Source: Ruminococcus sp. (GTDB taxonomy: Bacteria > Bacillota_A > Clostridia > Oscillospirales > Ruminococcaceae). Taken from it: 64,000 bases of DNA. This document shows positions 15,806-24,910 of this stretch, one piece after another. The stretch spans positions 62,001 to 126,000 of the forward strand of contig JAFXRZ010000008.1 of the NCBI GenBank assembly GCA_017536105.1, given 5' to 3'. The notes beneath the pieces are model-generated. The model saw nothing but the letters and a program-made list of their open reading frames with translations. It did no database searches and was not told where the DNA came from. A program made the position numbers and the translations under genes. Positions within the stretch are counted from its first letter, which is position 1. Each line of letters starts with the position of its first letter.

Positions 15806-17188
15806 TTACTTTCCTACGCAGAACTTTCCGAATACTTCGTCAACTACCGCTTCCGTCACTTTCTCTCCCGTCAGCGCCATAAGCTCCTCACAAGCGCAGT
15901 CGATAAGCACGGTCACAGCATCCAATGTCTCTCCCGAATCCAGCGCGGTCTCCGCTTCTCCCAGCTTCTCACTCGCTTTCTCGATACACCTCTTCTGCCG
16001 CTCGTTCGCGAATATCGTTTCGTCTCCGTCGAGATATGCTCCTCCGAACAGCTCCGCAACGGCCTTTGAAAGCTCCTCTTTCCCCTCGCCCTTTGCGGCG
16101 GAAAGCTCGATGATCTTACAATCCAGCCGTTCAAGCAAGGTGCGGTCAAAGCAGTCGCCCAGGTCGTTTTTATTCAGCACGACTATCTTCTTTGCCCCGA
16201 GCCCGGAGATATATTCCACCAGCTCTTTATCCTCGCTGTCGGCCTGCTCAGATGTATCAAATACCGCGATAACGAGTGAGCAGTCCGAAAGCCTTTTTCT
16301 TGCGATATCGACGCCCATGCTCTCGACTCTGTCGCTGGTCTCTCTGATGCCTGCGGTATCGGAGAGCCTCAGCTCGAATCCGCCGAGGGACACGCTTTCC
16401 TCGATGACGTCTCTTGTTGTTCCTGCAAGCTCGGTGACTATCGAACGCTCATACCCCAGCAGGGTATTCATAAGCGTTGATTTCCCGACGTTGGGCTTTC
16501 CGGCGATAACGGTATCTATCCCTCTGCGGAGAAGCATTCCCGTATCGTAGCCCTCGAGTAGTTTTTCAAGGCGCTTTTTTGCACTGCCGACTGAGGCTGC
16601 AAGAGCTTCGCTTTCGACGGCAGGCAGGTCTTCCTCGGGATAATCCACCCAGGCTGCAAGCTCTCCGAGAGTTTCCACCAGCTGCTGTTTTACAGCTTCT
16701 GCTTCGGCGTAGAGCCTGCCTTCTTTTGTGAGCCTTGCCGAACGCAGGGCGTGTTCTCCTTTGGCGCTTATCATATCCATAACGGCTTCGGCCTGTGTCA
16801 GCGAGAGCTTGCCGTTCAGGAAAGCTCTTTTTGTGAACTCTCCTCTGTCGGCTTGCTCGCAGCCGTTTTCAAGGCATAGCCTAAGTATCCTTTTTGCGAT
16901 ATACACTCCGCCGTGGCAGGATATCTCGGCAGTATCCTCTCCGGTATAGGAATGGGGAGCACGGAAGATCGTCAGCACGGCATCGTCTATCTTCTCGCCA
17001 GTTTCGGGGTCGATGACTCTGCCGTAGGCGCAGGAATAGCCCTTCATTTCCTCGACCTTCGGGAACGAAAAAAACGGACAAAAGAGCCGCGACGCAGCAT
17101 CGACAGCCCTTTCTCCGCTTATTCTTATCACAGCTATGCCGCCTTGCGCAAGCGGTGTACATACGGCGCAAACGGTGGACATATCCAT
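15806..17188 (-). CDS. mnmE: tRNA uridine-34 5-carboxymethylaminomethyl modification GTPase MnmE
   Basis: The protein has 460 residues, the usual length. The N-terminal folate-binding domain includes GGIAVIRISGERA and CHGGVYIAKRIL. The G domain has G1 GKPNVGKST (near residue 225), G2 TTRD, G3 DTAGIRE and G4 NKND. The C-terminal tail FCVGK carries the conserved catalytic cysteine. With MnmG, which is not in the window, it installs the carboxymethylaminomethyl group on wobble U34. AGAAAGGA lies upstream; ATG codons at 17188 and 17182 are both possible starts. Confidence 0.95.
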   Translation of the reverse strand: MDMSTVCAVCTPLAQGGIAVIRISGERAVDAASRLFCPFFSFPKVEEMKGYSCAYGRVIDPETGEKIDDAVLTIFRAPHSYTGEDTAEISCHGGVYIAKRILRLCLENGCEQADRGEFTKRAFLNGKLSLTQAEAVMDMISAKGEHALRSARLTKEGRLYAEAEAVKQQLVETLGELAAWVDYPEEDLPAVESEALAASVGSAKKRLEKLLEGYDTGMLLRRGIDTVIAGKPNVGKSTLMNTLLGYERSIVTELAGTTRDVIEESVSLGGFELRLSDTAGIRETSDRVESMGVDIARKRLSDCSLVIAVFDTSEQADSEDKELVEYISGLGAKKIVVLNKNDLGDCFDRTLLERLDCKIIELSAAKGEGKEELSKAVAELFGGAYLDGDETIFANERQKRCIEKASEKLGEAETALDSGETLDAVTVLIDCACEELMALTGEKVTEAVVDEVFGKFCVGK

Positions 17189-17207
17189 TCATTCCTTTCT
17201 TATGCCG

Positions 17208-17684
17208 CTACGGTTTTGCGGCGATTATAGGCCAGCCCGGGATATAGGGCTTCACAAGCTCGGGAAATTCATCTGCCTGCGAAAACATATAGTCGCAGAG
17301 CTCCCTGCATTTTTCGCTTATCTCCCGAAGCGTTCTTTCCGCCGTAACGGGGCAGAGGGGAGATACGGCGATAACTCTCTTCCCCTCGAAGCTCATGAGC
17401 CTGAAAGGCCACAGGGCGCAGTCGAAGGGCTTTTCATCCCCCAGGATGCAGCCCGAGCTGTGATCCAGCAGCGGGCAGTAATACACATCGCTGCCCGGTT
17501 CCTGCTGCATCTTCATTATATAGCAGTTCTCCCGGCTGATGAACTCCTGCTCCGGTTTGAGCTCTTTTATCCTTTCTCTGAGCTTCGGAGTTATCAGCGG
17601 AGTTTCCCAGAGGTCGTACCGCTCGAAGGAGCAGCACTGTCTGCACCGGGCACATTCTTCCTTTGAAAGCAGACCGTCAAGCAT
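17208..17684 (-). CDS. YkgJ-like Cys-cluster protein
   Basis: The protein has 158 residues. The N-terminus has CARCRQCCSFERYDLW, and later cysteines lie in the stretch around residues 80-105 (YYCPLLDHSSGC, DCALWPF). This pattern of eight or so cysteines is the YkgJ family (proposed zinc- or iron-chelating), of unknown function. The start at 17684 is favoured by the AGAAGGA ribosome site; it overlaps the end of the cyclase gene by 8 bases. A longer frame exists but has no ribosome site. It is 19 bases upstream of mnmE. Confidence 0.7.
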   Translation of the reverse strand: MLDGLLSKEECARCRQCCSFERYDLWETPLITPKLRERIKELKPEQEFISRENCYIMKMQQEPGSDVYYCPLLDHSSGCILGDEKPFDCALWPFRLMSFEGKRVIAVSPLCPVTAERTLREISEKCRELCDYMFSQADEFPELVKPYIPGWPIIAAKP

Positions 17685-19581
17685 TGTCTTTTCCTTCTGC
17701 TGCACGCTTCGCTCTTCTTTCAGCCTTGTCGGCATACATCATATCGTCGGCAGCTTTTATAAGATCCTCGAAGGAAAGAGTCTCTCCCTTTTTCGAGCGG
17801 TAAACGCCTATGCTTGCCGAGATCTCGTAATCCTTGCCGGAGGTACGGCTGATAGACCGGAGCCTTGCCGCTATCTCAAGCTTGATGTCGTCAACGGGCA
17901 GCGATGACGACATGAATGCCACCATCTCGTCTCCGCCCATCCTTATGCAGACGGCGTTATCCGGGCAGGAGTTTTTCAAAGCAGCAGCCGTTGATTTTAT
18001 CGCATAGTCTCCCTCGGTGTGGCCGAAGTTGTCGTTGATGTATTTCAGCCTGTCGAGGTCCAGCATAACGACTGTCATGGGCTTGCCGGTCTGTTCCAGC
18101 TTATCGATGAGACGCTCGTAGGACCTCATGCAGCCTCCGCGGGTGAACAGACCCGTCAGCTGGTCGTACTGCGAGAGCATACGCACCTGCTCGGTGATGT
18201 GCTTCTGATAACGCATCGTTCGGTAAGCGCCCAGCGAGTTGTTGAGCATATTCACCATCTGCGGTATCTTCTCGTAGTTCGTTATGTCGTAGTTCTGATA
18301 GTTTATAACAAGATAGCCCATGGGCACATCGAGGAAGTTTATGGAGGTGAAGATTATGGGATACCCCGTGGAAAGAGCTACCTCGAGCCCCGGGAAAAGT
18401 CCCTTGGCAGGGAAGTCATGGGGCACGAAAGGCGTGGGAGCATCGGAGTCAAAAAATACGCAGAGAGTGTCGCCGAAGCCTCTCTCGAAATTCACGGCGA
18501 AGGGATCGATGGTGTCGTCCGTCCATTCTTTCTTGAGCATACAGCGGGTGTTGTAGATAACGCTGGTGGCAAGCTCGTTTGCAGCAGCCTGAAGATTCTC
18601 GCTGGAGAGTATGCGAACGCCGATCTCGTTGAAGGTCTTTTCCTCTTCCTTGTATCTGTAGAAACGGGAGTGCAGTTCGCTCATGTGCCTTGAAACATTT
18701 ACGATAGTTCCTCCCGAGCAGCCGCAGCTCTCGTTTATCACCATTCTGGGTATAATGGGGATGTACTTGGTCTTTTCGATCTCCTCGGGTTCAAGACAGA
18801 GCAGCTCGCATATCTTCTGTGCAATGTCGCCGTAGCAGCAGAGGCAGCTCGTTATCCTCGGCGAGAAGAAATTTATATCCACAATGCCGTCAAAGCCCGT
18901 GACAGCAACTTCCTCCGGCACCTTGACTCCTGCGTTGGAGAGAGAATCGCAGACTGTCACAGCCATGGTGTCGTTGGCGCAGATTATGGCCTGGGGCAGC
19001 TTTTCCCTTTCAAGCAGCCTCTCGCAGGCAGCAGCGGTGGGCACGCTCCAGAAATCGCCGTAGCTCACCATGCTCTCCCGGTCAAAGGGTATGCCCTTTT
19101 CCTCAAGCACGCTCTTGAAAACTTCTATGCGTTCTTCGCTGAAGCTGTTGCCCTGCACACCTGCCATGAAATGCAGGTCTGTCAGCCCGTGGAATTCGAT
19201 TATATGGCGTACTACCTGTTCAAAGCCGCCTTTGTAGTCGAAGTCGATATTCACGGCGTTTTCTATATTTGCACCGATCATGATGACAGGCTTCTCAAAT
19301 ATCTGCGCCTTGTCGATCAGCTTGGCGATGAGCTTTTTGTTTTTTATCATGCGGTCAACGATGATAAGGGCATCCACTGTCCGGAAATCGATGAGATCGA
19401 AAATAGCGATCTCGCCTCTTTCGCTGGCGGTGTCCCAGAAGAGGTCGGAGGTAGTGTGAAAGACAAAAAGTCTGTACCCTATCTCGATGAGTTTTTTGTT
19501 CAGCTCAACGACCATTTCATGCGAAGCTTCGTCATGGATCCTTGAGATACAAAGTCCTGCGATCTTATATTTTCCGATCAT
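17677..19581 (-). CDS. Diguanylate cyclase with an N-terminal LacI-type sugar-binding sensor domain and no DNA-binding domain
   Basis: The protein has 634 residues. Residues 1-290 match the periplasmic-binding-like sensor domain of LacI/GalR regulators (IAGLCISRIHDEA, AIICANDTMAVTVCDSL, VAVTGFDGIVD), but the usual HTH headpiece is absent; the protein starts directly in the sensor. There is no signal peptide, so it is cytosolic. A linker of about 180 residues leads to a GGDEF domain (LTGLFTRGGC, LDRLKYINDNFGH). The catalytic motif reads GGDEM rather than GGDEF, and no RxxD inhibitory site precedes it. The expected product is cyclic-di-GMP in response to an intracellular ligand. It has its own promoter, a GAAGGAGGG ribosome site, and is divergent from the LytTR operon. 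Confidence 0.8.
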   Translation of the reverse strand: MIGKYKIAGLCISRIHDEASHEMVVELNKKLIEIGYRLFVFHTTSDLFWDTASERGEIAIFDLIDFRTVDALIIVDRMIKNKKLIAKLIDKAQIFEKPVIMIGANIENAVNIDFDYKGGFEQVVRHIIEFHGLTDLHFMAGVQGNSFSEERIEVFKSVLEEKGIPFDRESMVSYGDFWSVPTAAACERLLEREKLPQAIICANDTMAVTVCDSLSNAGVKVPEEVAVTGFDGIVDINFFSPRITSCLCCYGDIAQKICELLCLEPEEIEKTKYIPIIPRMVINESCGCSGGTIVNVSRHMSELHSRFYRYKEEEKTFNEIGVRILSSENLQAAANELATSVIYNTRCMLKKEWTDDTIDPFAVNFERGFGDTLCVFFDSDAPTPFVPHDFPAKGLFPGLEVALSTGYPIIFTSINFLDVPMGYLVINYQNYDITNYEKIPQMVNMLNNSLGAYRTMRYQKHITEQVRMLSQYDQLTGLFTRGGCMRSYERLIDKLEQTGKPMTVVMLDLDRLKYINDNFGHTEGDYAIKSTAAALKNSCPDNAVCIRMGGDEMVAFMSSSLPVDDIKLEIAARLRSISRTSGKDYEISASIGVYRSKKGETLSFEDLIKAADDMMYADKAERRAKRAAEGKDNA

Positions 19582-19630
19582 GGCACGATCCCTCCTTCAG
19601 CAAAGAGAAACACTTTCCCAATATACACTT

Positions 19631-19659
19631 ATTATAGCACATCGATCAATTTTCGTCAA
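19631..19659 (-). promoter_or_regulatory. Promoter of the LacI-sensor diguanylate cyclase
   Basis: Minus strand: TTGACG, 17-base spacer, TATAAT, about 50 bases upstream of the ATG at 19581. Confidence 0.85.
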
Positions 19660-19719
19660 GCAAAAGAAGCCGCTGTCCCTACACATTTTCTCCTGTCGGA
19701 AGACAGCCGGTATGCAGCG

Positions 19720-19753
19720 ACCGCTTATGCCGCATCTCGTACCGCTTATACCG
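19720..19753 (+). promoter_or_regulatory. Two 13-bp direct repeats 21 bp apart, probable LytTR binding sites
   Basis: ACCGCTTATGCCG (19720-19732) and ACCGCTTATACCG (19741-19753) differ at one base and are 21 bases apart, two turns of DNA. The second ends 7 bases before the -35 box of the LytTR operon. LytTR regulators generally bind paired direct repeats of this spacing next to the -35 box, so autoactivation is the likely use. Confidence 0.65.
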
Positions 19754-19760
19754 GGGGGTG

Positions 19761-19789
19761 TTGAATAATTATCAAATGTGTTGTATAAT
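19761..19789 (+). promoter_or_regulatory. Promoter of the LytTR/DUF3021/surface protein operon
   Basis: TTGAAT, 17-base spacer, TATAAT. The transcript would have a leader of about 195 bases before the LytTR start. Confidence 0.85.
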
Positions 19790-19990
19790 AAGGATATACT
19801 TTGAGCAAATCAACGGTTTAAAACTATGAAAGTTCAACAAACAGATGCAGCGGCATGATAAACGGATATATTTGCTTTAACTGATCGGGGAATGCCCCTT
19901 GTTCGGCTGTCGGATATGCAGAACAAAGGAAGAGTTCCCTCATCAGAAACGGTGCAGACACCCGAGAAAACTTAAGGACGGTGACTTCCC
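19790..19990 (+). other. Long 5' leader of the LytTR operon with possible hairpins
   Basis: The roughly 195-base untranslated leader can form GGGG-AATG-CCCC (19887-19898). Alternatively CCTTGTTC (19897-19904) can pair with GAACAAAGG (19921-19929). The two share bases, so they are mutually exclusive. I recognise no known riboswitch class in it. Confidence 0.3.
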
Positions 19991-20449
19991 ATGAAAGAGA
20001 TAACGGTGCGCTTTGAAGGATCACCCTCTGCCGAAGGCATAGAGGTGGTCATCCGCGCCGATAAAAGAGACGCGGAGATCGAAGAGCTTATATACAGGAT
20101 AAAAAGCGGCTTTGCAGATACTGTCAATGCAACGGACGGCGACGGCTCGACTGTGGTGATAAGGACAGCCGATATAATATCCTTCTCGGTGGACGGAAAG
20201 AAAACTGAGGTCATCACGGCGGATAACAGATTCTTTCTTGTCCAGTCGCTGCAAAGCCTCGAAAAGCAGCTTGACGAAAAAACATTTATACGCATATCCC
20301 GCTACGAGATAATCAATCTGACAAAGGTAGTGCGCTATGACTTCACTCTGGCCGGAACACTTCGCATAGAGCTTGAAGGCGGGATAGAAACATGGGCTTC
20401 AAGGCGCTGCATCCCGGCAATACGCAGGCGCCTTTCAGGAAAGGAGTGA
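19991..20449 (+). CDS. LytTR-type DNA-binding transcriptional regulator (no receiver domain)
   Basis: The protein has 152 residues. Residues about 50-148 form a LytTR domain (DIISFSVDGKKTEVIT, FFLVQSLQSLEKQL, FIRISRYEIINLTKV). The short N-terminal part is not a response-regulator receiver, so activity is not controlled by phosphorylation. This stand-alone LytTR plus DUF3021 layout is a known two-protein arrangement in which the membrane protein holds the regulator inactive. The next gene is DUF3021, 5 bases downstream. The third gene, a large surface protein, is the probable target. GGTGA six bases upstream is a modest ribosome site. Confidence 0.85.
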   Translation: MKEITVRFEGSPSAEGIEVVIRADKRDAEIEELIYRIKSGFADTVNATDGDGSTVVIRTADIISFSVDGKKTEVITADNRFFLVQSLQSLEKQLDEKTFIRISRYEIINLTKVVRYDFTLAGTLRIELEGGIETWASRRCIPAIRRRLSGKE

Positions 20450-20454
20450 CGGTC

Positions 20455-20946
20455 ATGCTTGGAAGGGTATTAAAGCGGGCAGGTCTCGGTTTCCTGCTCG
20501 GGATGGCAATGGGAGACATTATTGCTTATATCACATTCACCGGCAGCGGTATGCCCGTTGCTCCGGAATTTGTGGACAAAGTCGGCAGCGAGGCTGCGGC
20601 GTTCCTGATACAGACGGTGCTTTCCGGGCTGATAGGCGCTGCGGGCGTCGGAGGTATGCTTTTCTACGAGATAGAGAGCTGGAGTATGCTGCGTACCATG
20701 CTGACCCATTTTGCACTTATCTCGGCGGTGTTCCTGACAGTGAGCCGGGTGCTATGCTGGATGACCGCGGTCAGCGAAATGCTTATCATGGAGGGCATTA
20801 TGCTGGCGGCATACCTGATAGTATGGGTGATTATCTGTGCGGTCTACAGAGCGCAGGTCAAGGACCTTAACGCCTTGCAGGACGAGCTCAACAAAAGCTG
20901 CAAAGGCGAAAAGAATAAATCTTTCAACGGAGGTGCAGAGGAATGA
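20455..20946 (+). CDS. DUF3021 membrane protein, probable LytTR inhibitor
   Basis: The protein has 163 residues with four hydrophobic helices (about residues 8-30, 44-68, 78-102 and 108-133) and a charged C-terminal tail, the DUF3021 layout. Genes of this family follow LytTR genes and, in the systems studied, act as membrane-bound antagonists of the regulator. The start at 20455 has the ribosome site AAAGGAG. The stop overlaps the surface protein start by 4 bases (ATGA), coupling all three genes. Confidence 0.8.
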   Translation: MLGRVLKRAGLGFLLGMAMGDIIAYITFTGSGMPVAPEFVDKVGSEAAAFLIQTVLSGLIGAAGVGGMLFYEIESWSMLRTMLTHFALISAVFLTVSRVLCWMTAVSEMLIMEGIMLAAYLIVWVIICAVYRAQVKDLNALQDELNKSCKGEKNKSFNGGAEE

Positions 20947-23900
20947 GAACCAAGAAACACAGATTCGGCAAACGATTGACAGCATTGATAACGGTAATGT
21001 GTATGATCTTTACGATGCTGCCGATAAACGCTCTGGCGTTTAATCCCGACTGGTACAAAACTCATATACAGAGTATAACTATCGGTAAGCCGGCAACGGA
21101 TACGAACGGAAGGAAATACCTTCCCGTCACCGTTGTATTCACGGCGGATGAGGATATAAACGACAGCAACGTTGTATATTTCCTTGAGGGATATCTGAAA
21201 GCAAAGCTTGCAAACGGAAAAACAGCCGAAGGCATTTCGGGCAACGGTATGACGCTTGTGCCGGTAGAACCTGACGATTTTGACGATGCAGGCATAAACT
21301 CCTATTCGTGGAAATGGAGCCAGGGCGGCGGAAAAGGCGCTGTAAAATACAAGCTTCCGGTGCTGGGAGCCAGCGACACACAGACCATTGAAAAAAGCCC
21401 CTATACAGGGCAGAAAGAGGTAAACGGTCTTAAAGTCGGTGACGAGGTCACTCTGAGTATCGAGACGGTATTCAACAAGCAGAACATTCCCGAAGAGATA
21501 ACAAAAGACCTTATGTCTGATGAGTTTAAGATCGTTATCGAGGATCTGAGCACATACCCCAAGACAGTTGAAGCTGGATCCTGCGAGCACGACGGCGATA
21601 TTATCTACGAGTCAAACGGAGAGACCACCCACAACGCTTTATGCTCAAAGTGCAGAGCGGTGCTCGTTAAGGATGTTCCTCATGTTGATACGGGAGCAAA
21701 GAAGTATTCCTCCGAAAAGCATTGGAACGTCTGCGATGACTGCAAGCAGGTGTTCGGCGAGACCGCTCACACTCTCAGCTACGTTTATAACGATACCCAG
21801 CACCGGCAGAAATGCAGCGGCTGTAATTACAAGAGCGAAGCTGTTGATCACGAGTGGACATGGATAATGAATTCAGAGGGCATATATACCGGCCAGAAAT
21901 GTAAATGCGGTAAAACAAGAACTTCCAGCATCCCCGGCATCATCAATCTCGGCAAATCAGAGATCACTTTCCCGGAGGGCAAAGATGCAAACAGCGAGTT
22001 CACCAAGGAAGAAGCAGAGAGCATCGGCTTGAAGGACGACAAGGGCACGGCCATTGACCAGGACAGCTATACATTATCAGTTGAACCAAGCAAGACCGAT
22101 GACAGCAAGTGGACAGTTGATTTTAAGTCTGTCGAGGACAAGAGCATAAACCGAAAGACCGTAGATGTGCTTAAAAAGTGCGAGCATGACGGCGAATATA
22201 TATATGAATCAACGGGACCAAACTTCCACGATGTTAAATGTGCTAAGTGCTTGGATGTAATATACAGCAGCTTGAACCATACCAGCAGCTTGGGAAAAGC
22301 TGGTCATGACACGGAATATCACTGGGAAATTTGCGATGACTGCGGTCAAAAATACAATGAGCAGCAGCACACGCTGACATATAAGTACGATGATGATACC
22401 CACTGGCAGGAATGCAGCGGCTGTGAATACAAGACCGAGGCAGTCGGCCACGAATGGAAATGGGAAATGGACTCGGACGGAATATATACCGGTCAGAAGT
22501 GTGAATGCGGAGCAACAAGATCCACCATCACCGGCATCGTCGATCTCGGCAGATCAGAGATCAGTTTCCCCGACGGCAAGGACGAGAACAGCGAGTTCAA
22601 CAAAGAGGAAGCAAAGAACATAGGTCTTAAAGATGAAAGCAGCGAAACGATAGACAAGGACAGCTACACCGTTTCTGTTGAAAAGAACAAGGACGACGGG
22701 ACCAAGTGGACAGTTGAATTCAAGTCTGTCGAGGACAAGAGCATAGGCAAAAAGGAAATAACTGTCCAGAGGTCAGAGGATTCCTACTATGCGGCAGTTA
22801 CCTATGTTATGGCTGAGGGTCTTACAGCTCCCGAAGGCTTCATAGTATCAAAGGAGCAGACAGACCTCAAGAGCGGACAGAATTATTCCATAGAATCGCC
22901 GAAATATCCGGGCTTCAAGCCAAGCGATGCGATCGTTTTAGGCACTATAGGCAGCTCCGATGTTGAGATAACAGTTACCTATACAGCCTGCACACATACA
23001 AACTACACTGTCACCGACTTTGTAAAGCCTACCTGCACAGAGGATTCCGATGCGGTACTGGCTGCCTGCGATGACTGCGGCAAGGTGTTATCGCTCACAG
23101 CGGCTGAGATACACGCACTGGGCGATCCTTATGTTGCAACAGGACATAACTTCGACGAAGAATGGCACAGAGAGTACGGCATAAGCTCCAAGCCCGGCGC
23201 AGGACACTATCACAAGTGCCAGAACCCCGGCTGCTACGAAAGACAGTATGAAGCACACGTATGGAAGGGCGAGCAAAAGTACGGCGAGAAATGCGGCGTT
23301 GACCTGTATTTTGAAGACGAGTGCGAGATATGCGGCGCTAAGTATGAATATGCTCCCACAGAGTGCAAGCTCGAACGCACACCCGAAAAGGATGTTGCAC
23401 CCACCTGCGAAGAATACGGCTTTGAGAAATATGTTTGCACAGTGTGCGGCAACGAAGCGTCCGATGCCATAGCTCCCCTGGGCCACGATATGGAAGTGGT
23501 TGAAGAAGAAAAGGCCGACTGCGAAAAGGAAGGCTATAAGCTCAAGAAGTGCAAGCGTGAGGGCTGCGACCACGAGGAAAAGGAAATAATCGAGAAGCTC
23601 AGCAAGAACGGAAAGCACTCCTGGACGAAGAACATAAAGGTCGAGCCCACCTGCGAAGGCATAGGCTCATACGAAGGTCAGATATGCACGGTATGCGGCA
23701 AGACCGAAACAGCCCAGGGCGACTACGGTATAATCGACGCGCTGGGACACAATGTAATAACCACAAAGAAAAATCTCGGCACTAAGCCCGGCGTTACAAA
23801 GAACGGCACACCTGTTGACATAACCCTGTACGAGGTCATCTATTCCTGCACACGCTGCAGAGCACACCTCGGCACAGAAGCATGGACAGTGGCAACAGCC

Positions 23901-24815
23901 GCCAAGCCTCCGAGATATGAGATCATCCCCGGCAGAAAGGCGGAGATAACCGATCTGGGCAACGGCATCCACGTCGACGGTAATATGGCTCAGGACGGCG
24001 GTGTATATTTCAGAGATCAGGTAATGAAGGGCTTTGACGACGTTGTTGATTCAGAATCCGCAAAGAGCAAGTATCAGTACAAGAAGATCAAGGCAAACAG
24101 CTTTATAATCGAGTTTTCGGAATCCTTCCTCGCGGAGCTGGAAGACGGCGTTTATCCCGTTGAGGTAATAAACGGAAATGAGTTCTGGCCTCTTATGGTA
24201 ACGGTGAAGGATCACAAGCTCACAGAGCTCGCAGATCAGGAATATCCCAAGGAAACGACCCTCACAAACGAGGAATTTGCAGAGCTCCTGGAAAACGCCG
24301 AAGCCGAAGGCGCAGAAGTAAAATCTTTGTTTGTCACACCTCTCTCCGAGGAAGACCTTGCAGATATCCGGGATTATACTCAGCCTTCTCTTGATAATGG
24401 CTCGGCAGAGTTTGACAAGAATTCTCCGGCAGATATAGCCATAGGCGTGAACGAAGGCAGCTTTAGGTTTGATTCCGTATCACTCGGCGGAGAAGCTTTA
24501 ACAAGCTCCGATTACAGCTTTGCAGACGGCAAGCTTGTTATCAGCTCGGGATTCCTGGCGAAGCTGGAGGAAGGGGAGTATGTTTTCGACATACTGTTCA
24601 CAGACATAAACGAAGTTGTCGAGCCGGATGCACTTACATTTACGGTAACGGTCGTTGACAGGAAGTCCGACAGCGGCAGCTCCGATGAAACAGGACCCGG
24701 GAACACCGGCGACGGAGGCTCGGCGCAGAATCCCTCCACAGGCGCAGCATCTTCTCTGCTCGGAACAGCAGCCTTGATAGCAGCAGCATTCGTTGTTATA
24801 AAGAAGAGGAAATGA
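20943..24815 (+). CDS. Large Cys-rich cell-surface protein with repeats and a C-terminal sortase-like anchor
   Basis: The protein has 1290 residues. It starts with a signal peptide (KKHRFGKRLTALITVMCMIFTMLPINALA). Two repeats of roughly 190-195 residues (about 215-410 and 410-600) each carry four cysteine pairs (CSKC/CAKC, CDDC, CSGC, CKC/CEC) and a HEWxW segment. A third region (about 680-980) has more CxxC pairs (CDDC, CEIC, CTVC). The paired cysteines with nearby histidines look like extracellular zinc-ribbon modules. The tail NPSTG, a hydrophobic stretch and KKRK resembles an LPXTG-type sorting signal with Asn in place of Leu. It is probably an adhesin or matrix protein. Its place behind LytTR/DUF3021 suggests it is the regulated output. 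Confidence 0.8.
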   Translation: MRTKKHRFGKRLTALITVMCMIFTMLPINALAFNPDWYKTHIQSITIGKPATDTNGRKYLPVTVVFTADEDINDSNVVYFLEGYLKAKLANGKTAEGISGNGMTLVPVEPDDFDDAGINSYSWKWSQGGGKGAVKYKLPVLGASDTQTIEKSPYTGQKEVNGLKVGDEVTLSIETVFNKQNIPEEITKDLMSDEFKIVIEDLSTYPKTVEAGSCEHDGDIIYESNGETTHNALCSKCRAVLVKDVPHVDTGAKKYSSEKHWNVCDDCKQVFGETAHTLSYVYNDTQHRQKCSGCNYKSEAVDHEWTWIMNSEGIYTGQKCKCGKTRTSSIPGIINLGKSEITFPEGKDANSEFTKEEAESIGLKDDKGTAIDQDSYTLSVEPSKTDDSKWTVDFKSVEDKSINRKTVDVLKKCEHDGEYIYESTGPNFHDVKCAKCLDVIYSSLNHTSSLGKAGHDTEYHWEICDDCGQKYNEQQHTLTYKYDDDTHWQECSGCEYKTEAVGHEWKWEMDSDGIYTGQKCECGATRSTITGIVDLGRSEISFPDGKDENSEFNKEEAKNIGLKDESSETIDKDSYTVSVEKNKDDGTKWTVEFKSVEDKSIGKKEITVQRSEDSYYAAVTYVMAEGLTAPEGFIVSKEQTDLKSGQNYSIESPKYPGFKPSDAIVLGTIGSSDVEITVTYTACTHTNYTVTDFVKPTCTEDSDAVLAACDDCGKVLSLTAAEIHALGDPYVATGHNFDEEWHREYGISSKPGAGHYHKCQNPGCYERQYEAHVWKGEQKYGEKCGVDLYFEDECEICGAKYEYAPTECKLERTPEKDVAPTCEEYGFEKYVCTVCGNEASDAIAPLGHDMEVVEEEKADCEKEGYKLKKCKREGCDHEEKEIIEKLSKNGKHSWTKNIKVEPTCEGIGSYEGQICTVCGKTETAQGDYGIIDALGHNVITTKKNLGTKPGVTKNGTPVDITLYEVIYSCTRCRAHLGTEAWTVATAAKPPRYEIIPGRKAEITDLGNGIHVDGNMAQDGGVYFRDQVMKGFDDVVDSESAKSKYQYKKIKANSFIIEFSESFLAELEDGVYPVEVINGNEFWPLMVTVKDHKLTELADQEYPKETTLTNEEFAELLENAEAEGAEVKSLFVTPLSEEDLADIRDYTQPSLDNGSAEFDKNSPADIAIGVNEGSFRFDSVSLGGEALTSSDYSFADGKLVISSGFLAKLEEGEYVFDILFTDINEVVEPDALTFTVTVVDRKSDSGSSDETGPGNTGDGGSAQNPSTGAASSLLGTAALIAAAFVVIKKRK

Positions 24816-24861
24816 GCCTGCTCCAATAGAGCAAACTAACAGAAAATAAACAGTTATCAGC

Positions 24862-24896
24862 ACAGAGGCTGTCGCTAATGCGATAGCCTCTGTTTA
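24862..24896 (+). terminator. Terminator of the LytTR/surface protein operon
   Basis: AGAGGCT-G-TCGC and GCGA-TAGCCTCT form a strong stem with a TAAT loop, followed by GTTT. Confidence 0.8.
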
Positions 24897-24910
24897 CGCC
24901 CATAGTTTTT

